NCBI GenBank assembly: GCA_038244055.1
Contig: JBBRTW010000104.1
Span: forward strand, 1-17,166
Source: DASPKW01 sp038244055
GTDB lineage: Bacteria > Planctomycetota > Phycisphaerae > Tepidisphaerales > Tepidisphaeraceae
Length of the DNA stretch: 17,166 bases
Reading direction: 5' to 3'
The position numbers and the translations under genes are program-made. Shown here in pieces: positions 1 through 7,761 of this stretch. Position 1 is the first letter of the stretch; each line of letters opens with the position of its first letter. Below the pieces are notes generated by a model, which saw nothing but the letters and a program-made list of their open reading frames with translations, was not told the origin of the DNA and did not search any database.

Positions 1-16
1 CGAAAAACGCACTCAC

Positions 17-77
17 GGTCAGGAGCCGGCCACCAAAAACGCCTCATCCGCTGACCATCGCCCCCCGGCTCCTGACC
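17..77. repeat. 13-bp perfect inverted repeat
   Basis: GGTCAGGAGCCGG at 17-29 is the exact reverse complement of 65-77, separated by 35 nt. The right arm is followed by a pyrimidine stretch (CTTTCCTGTCTCCC). It could be an interspersed palindromic element or the 3' hairpin of a gene that ends left of the window. The long loop and lack of a pure T-run make a classical terminator less likely. Confidence 0.6.
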
Positions 78-549
78 CTTTCCTGTCTCCCTCAAGGTGT
101 CTCGCCGTCGAAGCCCATCCGTGCGCATCCAACGTCCTCAGCGCGCTACCCCCCAGACACACAAAAACAAAAAGAATTCCCCCATTCGCAATTCAAAACC
201 GCCACACCGTGCGCGCCCCACATCATCCCAGCGTGACACCCCAAGTAGCTACGGAGGCCCATCATGCCAACCTACTACGTCAATGCTGTTTCCCTCCCCG
301 CCACCCCCTTCCAACCCGACCTCCAATCCAGGTCACACCGTCGCTTTAGGGTGATTTCGGGTCAAACGGGCGTCGTATGGGAGGCGCTTTGGGGTTGGTG
401 TGGGGCTATTTGGGCGCGGCTTTGGCGCTGCAAAGGCGCTGGTTTCTCCACCTCACCAACCCGCCAAATTAAACACAAACATCACCCCACAAACGACTTA
501 AATCTTTACCCCCACATTCAGAACATCTTTTTTCCCAAATCCACCCCAG

Positions 550-584
550 CAATCGACAATCCACAATCCGCAATCCACAATTCT
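550..584. repeat. Heptad tandem repeat (CAATCCA type)
   Basis: Five consecutive 7-bp units stay in register: CAATCGA, CAATCCA, CAATCCG, CAATCCA, CAATTCT. This is the first of several arrays in the window with a 7-bp period but different unit sequences. It lies in non-coding sequence. Confidence 0.7.
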
Positions 585-790
585 CCACTGGCTCGCCCTT
601 TGCAGCATTTCCCCCCATGCCATACCGTATGCTCCGAGGGCCATCGATCGCGAAAACCTGCTGGCGACCCGGATTACGGATCATTTCCTTCCCGGAATGC
701 CGATTTGCTTGCGGCGTCTCTGATTGTGGTTCGCGGTCAACATTCGGAATCCACGGAGCGGATTGCCTATTTTAACATTGCCCGCGAATG

Positions 791-819
791 CCCGGATTTG
801 ATGTGAAATCCGGGTTTTT
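791..819 (+). terminator. Strong intrinsic terminator
   Basis: CCCGGATTT (791-799) pairs perfectly with AAATCCGGG (806-814) around a 6-nt loop, followed at once by TTTTT (815-819). The T-run is only on the plus-strand side, so it ends plus-strand transcription. No convincing gene precedes it. It either ends a decayed gene or small RNA, or insulates or attenuates the protease gene that starts 110 bp downstream. Confidence 0.8.
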
Positions 820-839
820 ATCCCGACCCGCCGGGTGCG

Positions 840-867
840 TTGTCCGCACCATATGACGGGCTATAGT
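840..867 (+). promoter_or_regulatory. Candidate sigma-70 promoter of the protease gene
   Basis: TTGTCC (840-845) and TATAGT (862-867) are separated by 16 bp. They lie between the terminator at 791-819 and the protease ATG at 929, implying a leader of roughly 55 nt. The position right after a terminator supports the call, but the -35 box is only a 4/6 match to consensus. Confidence 0.4.
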
Positions 868-928
868 TTGGGTCCAACAAGGAAGTCTCCGGCCCGCGGG
901 AAGCTAATTCCCACCACACAGGTTATTA

Positions 929-3322
929 ATGGTTGTGAAAAAGACGAATCCCGCCTCTGGTTCCTTCCAAGTCGAATCCCTCGAAGCGCGGCAGATGATG
1001 GCCGTGCTGACCGGATACTGGGAGAAATTCCTCGGCCTCGACAAGATCGCCCAGAATTATCCCTGGCTCGATGGCGGCACCAACGGTATCGCCATCATCG
1101 ACAAAGGCATCGATTACTTCCACCCCGTCCTCGGCGGCAACGAGGCCACCAACAAAGTCGCCCCGCGCATCGTCAATGTTCACGACTACAAGGATGGCGA
1201 TAATCTCCCCTTCCCCGATACCGATGAGCACACGGATGTCACCAGCGCCCACGCCACCGGCGTCGCCGGCGTCATCGCCGCCAATGGATACAAGGACCAG
1301 TACAACGTCTATCACCAGGGCGTTCTCACCAGTCCCGAATCGCTCCTCTACAATCTTCGCACCAACTCCGCCGATTCGCAGAATACGATCAAGCTCTCCC
1401 TGCAATGGGTCCTCGCCAATCATGCCCTCTACAACATCACCGCCATCAACTTGACCGATTTCATTGGCAGTTTTGCCAATACGGCCGTTTACGCCACCGT
1501 CGCCCAGCAGCTCAAGGCGGCCGGTGTTTTCATCGTCACCCCCGTCGCCAACGACTGGCTCGATCCGGTGAACCCGCGCTATGTGATCGGATTGCCCGCC
1601 AAAGATCCGAGCATCTTCGGCATCGGCGGCATTCAAGGCAATGGCACTCTCAACCGCCTGCGCGATCAAACCCAGCGCGGGCCCGGCCTCGACCTCGTCG
1701 GCCCGGCCGACGGGGTGACCCTCCCCTATTACATTCCCAGTACCAACTCCCACATCATCGTCAGCGGCTACGGCGTCGGAAATTCCTGGGCCTGCGCCTA
1801 CACCACCGCCACCGCCATCATGCTCCAGCAGATCGATCCCTCGATCACACCCGATGAGATCATGCAGATCCTCAAGGACAGCGGCACGCCGACGCTCGAC
1901 AACGACACCGTCTCCAATCCCGACCAGTCCTACGACTACTCCAGTCTCAATTCCTACGCCGCCGTCCAGCTCGCCTACACGCGCCGCGATGACATTTACG
2001 ACCAGGGCAAGGGCGGCAGCGACGACCTGGCCCACGCCGGCGTGATCAATCTCAACAACGGCGCGGGCTCGATCACCAATCTCAAGCTGTTGATGCACGA
2101 TGTGGACTACTACACGTTCACCATCGATAGCCCCAATGACTACAAGGTGTCGGTGGGCTACGGCGGCAGCAGCGCCTTCCCGCCCGCGCAATTGCTGGAT
2201 GCCGATGGAAACGCCGTCGCCACCATCACCCAGGGTGGGATCGTCCGCCGTCTGACGGCCGGGACGTACTACATCAAGCTCCTGAGCGACTCGACCCTGA
2301 GCGGGCTCTATTCCGTCGCCGTCGGCGAGGATGCACCGATCATTGGCCCAAGTACGCCGGGGCAAAATGGCACCTTCAACAGCATCGCCTACGATCCCAG
2401 TGGCAATCTCAACTTCGCCTGGTTCGATGCCCAGGCCGGCCGGCTCGATTTCGCCAAGCGCACCGGCTCGGTATGGTCCGCGCCAGTGGTGGTGGATGGC
2501 GCTGCCCACACGGGCAATTTCATGTCGATGTCCCTCGACAACAACGGCCTGCCCGCCATCGCCTACTACGATGAGACCAACACCGCCCTGAAATACGCCC
2601 ACTTCAATGGCTCGACCTGGTCCCTCCAGACCGTCGATTCCGCTTTCACCACCGGTTACTACCCCTCCATCAAATTCGACGCCAACAATCACCCGGCCAT
2701 CGCCTACTACTACAAGAGCAGCGGTGACCTCCGCCTGGCGACCAACAACGGCTCGGTCTGGAGCATCACCACCATCGATTCCAAGGGCGATGTCGGCCGC
2801 TACCCCAGCCTCGCCCTCAACGGTGCCACCGGACGCTGGGGCATCGCCTACGAGAAAACCACCAGCGGCGATTTCCGCTACGCCGAGCAGTTAAAAAAGG
2901 GAGGCTGGTCGATCACGGTCGTCGATCCGACCCGCGGCGGCGGCGGCTTCGCCTCGCTCGCCTACGACAACAACGGCCTGCCCGCCTTCAGCTACTACGA
3001 TGCCTACAACGCCGATCTGAAGTTCGCCCGCTTCAGCGCCGGCAAATGGAGCACCAAAGCCATCGCGGCCAAGGGCTCGCAGGGTCTTTACACCAACATG
3101 TTCTTCGATTCGGGCAATAACTTCCTGCCGGTGATCTACTACTTCAACAAGACCGCTAACGCCGCGATGGTCGCGCGAAATCAATCCACCGGCTGGCAGT
3201 TCGAAACCGTCGCCACCGCCGGCGGCCGCCAGCTCAGCGTCGCCCTCGACGCCAACGACTTCGAGACCTTCGCGTACCTGGACGATGCCACCGGCGACCT
3301 AAAAGTCGCCCAACCCGTGTAG
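929..3322 (+). CDS. Subtilisin-like (S8) surface protease with PPC-like domain and beta-propeller
   Basis: A predicted 797-residue exported serine protease. There is no classical signal peptide. Instead the N-terminus has SLEARQMMAV (residues 17-26), resembling the LEPR-XLL motif of planctomycete surface proteins. The subtilase catalytic residues are visible: Asp58 in IAIIDKGID, His108 in SAHATGVAG, likely oxyanion Asn208 in VANDW, and Ser286 in GNSWACA. The Ser motif is unusual, because the family's GTSxAxP reads GNSWACA, losing Thr and Pro. Residues about 372-466 resemble a pre-peptidase C-terminal (PPC) beta-sandwich. Residues about 480-797 hold seven repeats of about 45 residues with strands such as LPAIAYYD and HPAIAYYY, which predicts a seven-bladed propeller, probably for binding. 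The ATG at 929 is chosen because it starts the motif-bearing N-terminus. The Shine-Dalgarno (ACAGG) is weak. The stop codon lies in the first unit of the 36-bp repeat array. Substrate unknown. Confidence 0.88.
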   Translation: MVVKKTNPASGSFQVESLEARQMMAVLTGYWEKFLGLDKIAQNYPWLDGGTNGIAIIDKGIDYFHPVLGGNEATNKVAPRIVNVHDYKDGDNLPFPDTDEHTDVTSAHATGVAGVIAANGYKDQYNVYHQGVLTSPESLLYNLRTNSADSQNTIKLSLQWVLANHALYNITAINLTDFIGSFANTAVYATVAQQLKAAGVFIVTPVANDWLDPVNPRYVIGLPAKDPSIFGIGGIQGNGTLNRLRDQTQRGPGLDLVGPADGVTLPYYIPSTNSHIIVSGYGVGNSWACAYTTATAIMLQQIDPSITPDEIMQILKDSGTPTLDNDTVSNPDQSYDYSSLNSYAAVQLAYTRRDDIYDQGKGGSDDLAHAGVINLNNGAGSITNLKLLMHDVDYYTFTIDSPNDYKVSVGYGGSSAFPPAQLLDADGNAVATITQGGIVRRLTAGTYYIKLLSDSTLSGLYSVAVGEDAPIIGPSTPGQNGTFNSIAYDPSGNLNFAWFDAQAGRLDFAKRTGSVWSAPVVVDGAAHTGNFMSMSLDNNGLPAIAYYDETNTALKYAHFNGSTWSLQTVDSAFTTGYYPSIKFDANNHPAIAYYYKSSGDLRLATNNGSVWSITTIDSKGDVGRYPSLALNGATGRWGIAYEKTTSGDFRYAEQLKKGGWSITVVDPTRGGGGFASLAYDNNGLPAFSYYDAYNADLKFARFSAGKWSTKAIAAKGSQGLYTNMFFDSGNNFLPVIYYFNKTANAAMVARNQSTGWQFETVATAGGRQLSVALDANDFETFAYLDDATGDLKVAQPV

Positions 3323-3530
3323 TTCGACATTCCGATGTCGAGTAAGAACGCTATGTAGCTCACCATTCCAATGTTGAGTACGACCGCTATGTAGCTCACC
3401 ATTCCAATGTTGAGTACGACCGCTATGTAGCTCACCATTCCAATGTTGAGATCGACCGCTATGTAGCTCACCATTCCAATGTTGAGTACGAAGGCTACAT
3501 ACCTCGACATCGGAATGTCGAGCTACCTCA
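3319..3530. repeat. Array of 36-bp palindromic tandem repeats
   Basis: Five full 36-bp units start at 3319, 3355, 3391, 3427 and 3463, and a sixth partial unit spans 3499-3530. The middle units are nearly identical. Each contains an imperfect palindrome; in the first unit it is TCGACATTCCGATGTCGA. The last unit has the same arms but an inverted centre (CTCGACATCGGAATGTCGAG at 3503-3522). There are no unique spacers, so it is not a CRISPR. The array supplies the protease stop codon (TAG 3320-3322) and ends directly before the astB ATG at 3531, so it is the entire intergenic region. RNA from it could form serial hairpins. Confidence 0.85.
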
Positions 3531-4874
3531 ATGCCCGCCTACGAGCTTAACTTCGACGGGATCGTCGGCCCAACCCACAACTACGCGGGCCTGTCGCGTG
3601 GAAACCTCGCCTCAACCCGAAACGCCGGGAGCATTTCCAATCCGCGCCAGGCGGCGCTGGAGGAGCTGGCGAAGATGAAATTTCTGGCGGGGCTGGGAGT
3701 GAAGCAGGCCGTCCTCCCACCACAGGATCGCCCCGACGTCGCGGAGTTGCGGCAGGCCGGTTTTTCAGGCAGCGATGCCGAAGTTCTGGCGGCGGCGGCC
3801 AAAGAAAACCCAGCCCTGCTTGTCGCATGCAGCAGCGCCTCCAGCATGTGGGCGGCCAACGCGGCGACGGTTTCCCCCTCGGCCGACAGCGCCGATGGCC
3901 GCGTTCATTTCACCCCCGCCAATCTCGCCAGCACGCGGCATCGGCGGATCGAAGCAGCGCAAACCGCGGCGACATTGATACGCATTTTCCCCAGCGCCTC
4001 GCATTTCGTTCATCACGATCCACTCCCGCCCGATCGATCCGATGAAGGCGCGGCCAACCACACCCGACTCTGCGCCGCCCATGGCCAGCCCGGCATCGAA
4101 ATCTTCACCTATGGCCGGGTGCCACAGGTCCCCGCGCACCCGTCCACGTTTCCAGCCCGGCAGATGTTCGAGGCGAGCGATGCCATCGCCAGCCGGCACG
4201 AGCTCAACCCCTGGAACACATTCCTGGTCCAGCAGAATCCTGGAGCCATCGATGCGGGTGTCTTCCACAATGATGTGATTTGTGTCGGGAATGAAAACAT
4301 ACTCTTATTGCATGAAAAGGCATGGGTCGACCAGGCCCGGCATCTGGATGCGATCGGCCGGGCGTTCGATAAAATCGGCGGCGGGGAACTTCACATCATC
4401 GAAGTCAGGGAAGCGGAGTTGCCCCTGCAAGATGCGGTGCAAACGTATCTGTTCAACAGCCAGATCGTCACGCTGGCCGATGGAACGATGGCGTTGATCG
4501 CGCCGGAGGAATGCCGCGAGAATCCCCGGGCGCGGGCGGTGATCGACCGCATCCTCGCATCGGGCTGCCCGATCCGCGCGGTTCATTTCCTGTCCGTTCG
4601 TCAGAGCATGCGCAATGGCGGCGGGCCGGCATGTCTGCGCTTGCGCGTGGTATTGACCGATGAAGAACTGCAGGCGGTGCATCCGGGTGTTCTATTCGAT
4701 GAAACGCTTTGCGAGCGGCTGGTGGCGTGGGTCAACAAGCACTATCGGGAAGAGTTGCGGCCGGAAGACCTGGGGGATGTGAACCTGCAGGCCGAATCGC
4801 GCGCGGCGCTGGATGAATTGACGGATATTTTGAATCTGCGGGGGCTTTATGGATTTCAGAGAAGCGCGGGTTGA
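3531..4874 (+). CDS. astB: N-succinylarginine dihydrolase
   Basis: AstB hydrolyses N2-succinyl-L-arginine to N2-succinylornithine, two ammonia and CO2, the second step of the arginine succinyltransferase (AST) pathway, in the cytoplasm. The length (447 residues) equals that of E. coli AstB as remembered, and similarity runs end to end: NFDGIVGPTHNYAGLS at the N-terminus, GFSGSD (78-82), SSASSMWAANAAT (101-113), DEGAANH, GVFHNDVI and NGGGPACLRLRVVLT. The family catalytic triad is intact: Glu172, His246, Cys368. The ATG at 3531 fits the family N-terminus, but there is no Shine-Dalgarno sequence because the 36-bp repeat array abuts the start codon. No astA, astC, astD or astE lies nearby, so the gene is an orphan within this window. 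A hairpin follows 9 bp after the stop codon. Confidence 0.95.
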   Translation: MPAYELNFDGIVGPTHNYAGLSRGNLASTRNAGSISNPRQAALEELAKMKFLAGLGVKQAVLPPQDRPDVAELRQAGFSGSDAEVLAAAAKENPALLVACSSASSMWAANAATVSPSADSADGRVHFTPANLASTRHRRIEAAQTAATLIRIFPSASHFVHHDPLPPDRSDEGAANHTRLCAAHGQPGIEIFTYGRVPQVPAHPSTFPARQMFEASDAIASRHELNPWNTFLVQQNPGAIDAGVFHNDVICVGNENILLLHEKAWVDQARHLDAIGRAFDKIGGGELHIIEVREAELPLQDAVQTYLFNSQIVTLADGTMALIAPEECRENPRARAVIDRILASGCPIRAVHFLSVRQSMRNGGGPACLRLRVVLTDEELQAVHPGVLFDETLCERLVAWVNKHYREELRPEDLGDVNLQAESRAALDELTDILNLRGLYGFQRSAG

Positions 4875-4883
4875 ACGCGAAAA

Positions 4884-4907
4884 CGGCAACCCGCGAATGG
4901 GTTGCCG
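4884..4907. terminator. Hairpin terminator between convergent genes
   Basis: CGGCAACCC (4884-4892) pairs perfectly with GGGTTGCCG (4899-4907) around GCGAAT. On the plus strand CTTTCTT follows. On the minus strand the stem is followed by the complement of GCGAAAA, giving TTTTCGC. It lies between the astB stop (4874) and the stop of the minus-strand PEP-CTERM gene (4942), so a bidirectional terminator is the natural reading. Confidence 0.75.
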
Positions 4908-4941
4908 CTTTCTTCGATCTGTCTTTCATCGAGCCCGACTT

Positions 4942-5643
4942 TCAGGCATGGCGGCGGCGGCCGAGTGTCGCGATCGCGGTCAGAACGAGCAGCGACACCG
5001 TAGCAGGCTCGGGGACGGGCGTGGGCGCGGTGGCGACGGCCTGGACGTTGATGGTGAACGCGCCCTGCGCCGAGAAGGCGCTCTCGGGAAAGAGGGGCGC
5101 GATGCCGACCCAGCCGGTGCCGGCGTCGCTGGTGGTGGCGAGGGTGTAGGCTCCCACGGGCGTATCGGCGGCAACCGACAAGGTGTAGGTCGCCAGGATG
5201 TAGGTTCCGGCATTCAAGGGAGAATTGACGTTGGCGATCGAAGCGCCGAGATCGAGGGCGTTGCGCGGCGCGGCCACGCCGGGCTGGGTGGCGATCAGGC
5301 TGAAATTCGCATCGAGAATGCCGGGGCTGGAGGCATTGTCGCCGGTGTCGGACTTGACCAGGTCCGAGAGCGAACTGCCGGCGGCGTTGCGGGCGGTGAG
5401 ACGGAATTTCCCGGCGACCGCGGCCGGCAGCGTGAGATAGTAATCCGCGCCGGTGACCTTCTCACTGGTGGTGATCAGGCTGGCGGTGACGGTGAAGGTG
5501 GCGCCGGGATTGACGATCACGCTGGTGGGCGTCGAATCGCCGTCGGCGAGGTTGAGCGAGACGGTCGCGCCCGCCGGCGCGGCGGCGGTCAGCAGGGCCG
5601 CGACGGCGGCGAGCTTCATCATAAGTTTGGTTGCATGTTTCAT
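4942..5643 (-). CDS. PEP-CTERM sorted secreted protein, possibly with a cohesin-like domain
   Basis: A 233-residue exported protein of unknown specific function. Residues 1-26 are a signal peptide (MKHATKLMMK, then an Ala/Leu-rich core, cleavage near AGA/TV). The C-terminus (210-233) is a PEP-CTERM signal: VPEP, a hydrophobic stretch (SLLVLTAIATLG), then RRRHA. This tail is known to be recognised and cleaved by an exosortase, none of which is in the window. The region between (about 27-200) is beta-rich. Its VNPGATFTVTASL opening and spacing recall cohesin-type or related beta-sandwich domains, but I am not sure of this. The start at 5643 is preferred over an upstream in-frame ATG at 5763 because AGGAGGAG (5649-5656) sits directly before it and the signal peptide begins there. 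Convergent with astB and divergent from the DUF1501 gene. Confidence 0.87.
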   Translation of the reverse strand: MKHATKLMMKLAAVAALLTAAAPAGATVSLNLADGDSTPTSVIVNPGATFTVTASLITTSEKVTGADYYLTLPAAVAGKFRLTARNAAGSSLSDLVKSDTGDNASSPGILDANFSLIATQPGVAAPRNALDLGASIANVNSPLNAGTYILATYTLSVAADTPVGAYTLATTSDAGTGWVGIAPLFPESAFSAQGAFTINVQAVATAPTPVPEPATVSLLVLTAIATLGRRRHA

Positions 5644-5648
5644 AATCG

Positions 5649-5656
5649 CTCCTCCT
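5649..5656 (-). promoter_or_regulatory. Strong Shine-Dalgarno of the PEP-CTERM gene
   Basis: On the minus strand AGGAGGAG precedes the ATG at 5643 with a 5-nt spacer. It decides the start codon against the in-frame ATG 40 codons upstream. Confidence 0.8.
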
Positions 5657-6235
5657 GGTGTCCCGTTGTCCGAGGCGGGGTTCGAAGCGCGGTTGGCGAA
5701 GCTTCGCACCCTCGCGGTCCGCAATCGGAGGCGGGGACAAAAGAACTTTCGGGACAAAGGCAAGGGGACTTAAACGGCCGGCGGCGGGAATTGCGCTGTT
5801 TTCGATTCGGCGCGTGCGGCGGATGCTGGTTATGCGGGCGCAGTGTGAGGTATCGCGCGCTGGCGGAAATTCTGTCGCGGCCGATAACTAGAATTTGATG
5901 AATTTTCCGAAGTTCCCTTGTTTTTAGCTGGAAACATTCAAGTTATTCCTGTAAATGTTTCGCGTTGGTCATCGGTCATCAGAGCATCCCGAGTTGTTTC
6001 TGAATCGCCGCGTGTCCCGCCTGAAATGAGTCGCTGTCGCGGTAACGATGAAGTCTTCCGCGAATCGATGGGGAAGAAACACGAAGGTACGACTGCGTCG
6101 TGAATGCGCCGGGCTGTATGGCTCGTGGCGATCGTTCAGCGCGGTCTTGCCAACCTTCGGACAACTTTTTGTGGATCTTGAGTCCGCGGTTGTAACCACC
6201 CCCTCGCGGGTGGCCGATTCTCTTGTTGTCTTAAA

Positions 6236-6243
6236 GAGGAGAG
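6236..6243 (+). promoter_or_regulatory. Shine-Dalgarno of the DUF1501 gene
   Basis: GAGGAGAG, within a purine run at 6233-6245, lies 5 nt before the ATG at 6249. It fixes the start there instead of at the in-frame ATG at 6048. Confidence 0.75.
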
Positions 6244-6248
6244 AGTTC

Positions 6249-7661
6249 ATGCGAGATGGCAAACGCGGTAATTTTCGCGGCAATTCAAGCGATCGGGCCG
6301 ACTCGGCGGAGGCTCCGGGGACGACCCGGCGCGATTTCCTGCGGCGGGCGGCCTGCGCGGCCGTCGGGGCGACGGCGGTAGCAACCACCGTATCGGACCT
6401 TCGCCTGATCAACGCGGCGGCGGCCGCTTCCACTCCAACCGACTACATGGCGCTGGTCTGCCTGTTCCTGTACGGGGGCAACGATGGGAACAACCTGATC
6501 GTGCCGACCGATTCCAGCTCGTATTCCGCCTACTCCGCCGCCCGCGCGGGGCTGGCGATCCCGACGGGACAGCTCAACGCCGTCACCCAGGCGGTCAGCG
6601 ATGGCCATACTTACGGCTTCCATCCCGCCTGCCCGGAGTTGGCGTCGCTGTTCAACACCGGCAAGCTCGCGGTGCTGTGGAACGTCGGAACGCTGGTCGT
6701 CCCCACGACGCGGACGCAGTTCCAGGCGCAGAGCGTGCCGCTTCCGCCGCAGCTCTTCTCGCACAACGATCAACAGGTGCAGTGGCAGACCTCGCTTTCG
6801 GATCGCGTCAGCCGCACGGGCTGGGGCGGACGATCGGCGGACCTGCTGGCGTCCCTGAACGGAACGTCCACGGTTTCCATGTCCATCAGCCTGGCCGGCA
6901 GCAACGTCTTCGAGATCGGCAACACGGTTTCGCAATACAGCGTGAGCGTCAACGGGAGCATCGGCCTGGATGAGGTCACGCCCACGCGCCTCCAGGCGGT
7001 GCGCGACCTGCTGAATCTCCCGCATACGAATCTGTACGAACAGGCTCACGCCCAGATCATGACCCGCGCGATCGACAACGATGCGCTGCTGAAAACCGCG
7101 CTGGCCAGCGCGCCGGCCCTGGCGACGGCCTTCCCGACCACGACACTGGGCAACCAACTCAAGATGATCGCCAGGCTGATTTCGGCGCGGAGCGCGCTGG
7201 GACACAATCGGCAAATCTATTTCGCTTCGGTCAACGGCTACGATCTGCACGGCTCGCAGATGTCGCCGCACAACGACCTGCTCAAGGAATTGAGCGGGGC
7301 GATGAAGGCGTTTTACGATTCGACCGTGGAACTGGGCGTGGCGAGCAACGTCACGACGTTCACCGCATCGGACTTCGGCCGGACGCTGACCAGCAACGGC
7401 ACGGGCTCGGATCATGGCTGGGGCAATCACCAGCTCATCATGGGCGGGGGCGTGAAGGGGCAGCGCACCTATGGCGCATTCCCGACGCTGGCGATCAACG
7501 GGCCGGACGATACGGGCCTGGGCCGGTGGATTCCGAGCGTGGCGGTGGATGAGTATTCGGCGACGCTGGCCAAGTGGTTTGGCGTGAGCGCAACGAACAT
7601 GTCGACGGTTCTCCCGAACCTGGGCCGATTTGCCCGGCCCGACCTGGGCTTCATGCTGTAG
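6249..7661 (+). CDS. DUF1501 family protein, Tat-exported
   Basis: A 470-residue protein of the DUF1501 family, which has an alkaline-phosphatase/sulfatase-like fold by family knowledge but no settled reaction. A twin-arginine signal is clear: RRDFLRR at 27-33, then an Ala-rich hydrophobic stretch to about residue 60. Typical family blocks follow: LVCLFLYGGNDGNNLIVP (69-86), GYDLHG (330-335), TTFTASDFGRT (to 379) and SDHGWGNH (387-394), whose Asp/His residues are candidate metal ligands. Export by Tat implies folding, probably with a cofactor, before translocation. The start at 6249 is set by its Shine-Dalgarno; the longer frame from 6048 would bury the Tat signal. The DUF1800 gene follows after 100 bp on the same strand, so an operon is likely. 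These two families are often neighbours in planctomycetes and other bacteria. Confidence 0.92.
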   Translation: MRDGKRGNFRGNSSDRADSAEAPGTTRRDFLRRAACAAVGATAVATTVSDLRLINAAAAASTPTDYMALVCLFLYGGNDGNNLIVPTDSSSYSAYSAARAGLAIPTGQLNAVTQAVSDGHTYGFHPACPELASLFNTGKLAVLWNVGTLVVPTTRTQFQAQSVPLPPQLFSHNDQQVQWQTSLSDRVSRTGWGGRSADLLASLNGTSTVSMSISLAGSNVFEIGNTVSQYSVSVNGSIGLDEVTPTRLQAVRDLLNLPHTNLYEQAHAQIMTRAIDNDALLKTALASAPALATAFPTTTLGNQLKMIARLISARSALGHNRQIYFASVNGYDLHGSQMSPHNDLLKELSGAMKAFYDSTVELGVASNVTTFTASDFGRTLTSNGTGSDHGWGNHQLIMGGGVKGQRTYGAFPTLAINGPDDTGLGRWIPSVAVDEYSATLAKWFGVSATNMSTVLPNLGRFARPDLGFML

Positions 7662-7761
7662 CCGACCGACGATCTGATTTTCAGTCCGAAGTAACCCCAA
7701 ACGAATTCCCGGCGGCCGGCACCTCTGACCGGCTTTGGCCAAATCACCGAGGAGAGGCATC

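Larger units (their letters stand above)
1..928. other. Gene-poor leader region
   Basis: No convincing gene was found here. The stretch of about 100-340 is C-rich and about 345-460 is G-rich, so base skew flips sharply. One reading frame (264-806) has a good GGAGG at 253-257 and ends inside the terminator hairpin, but most of its translation is low-complexity and reads through a tandem repeat. Only its last ~45 codons (about 672-806) look protein-like, so they may be the 3' remnant of a decayed gene. The other contents (inverted repeat at 17-77, heptad repeat at 550-584, terminator at 791-819, promoter at 840-867) are listed separately. Confidence 0.6.
5644..6248. promoter_or_regulatory. Divergent intergenic region of about 600 bp
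   Basis: This gap separates the minus-strand PEP-CTERM gene from the plus-strand DUF1501 gene and must hold both promoters. Visible structures are GAAACATT (5931-5938) paired with AATGTTTC (5954-5961) across 15 nt, a possible operator or hairpin in a locally AT-rich patch (about 5885-5965). A weak promoter-like pair for the DUF1501 gene is TTGTGG (6169-6174) and TGTAAC (6191-6196), 16 bp apart. A small hairpin follows (CCACCC 6196-6201 with GGGTGG 6208-6213). Open frames crossing the gap show no protein family and are probably not translated. Confidence 0.45.

Noticed and set aside
264..806. 180-codon plus-strand frame with a well-placed GGAGG
   Set aside because: Most of the translation is low-complexity, crosses a skew switch and reads through the heptad repeat; no family is recognised. 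Only the last ~45 codons look protein-like, noted as a possible remnant.
926..2692. 588-codon minus-strand frame opposite the protease
   Set aside because: An antisense shadow of a clearly coding high-GC gene; its Gly/Val/Asp-rich translation has no domain.
3181..3510. 109-codon minus-strand frame with a 12-residue periodic protein repeat
   Set aside because: The periodicity is only the 36-bp DNA array translated; there is no start context and no family.
3319..3530. CRISPR array
   Set aside because: The 36-bp units are contiguous with no unique spacers, and no cas genes are near.
4849..5898. 349-codon plus-strand frame over the PEP-CTERM gene
   Set aside because: The Gly/Arg-rich translation is typical of an antisense shadow; the minus strand has a signal peptide, PEP-CTERM tail and strong Shine-Dalgarno.
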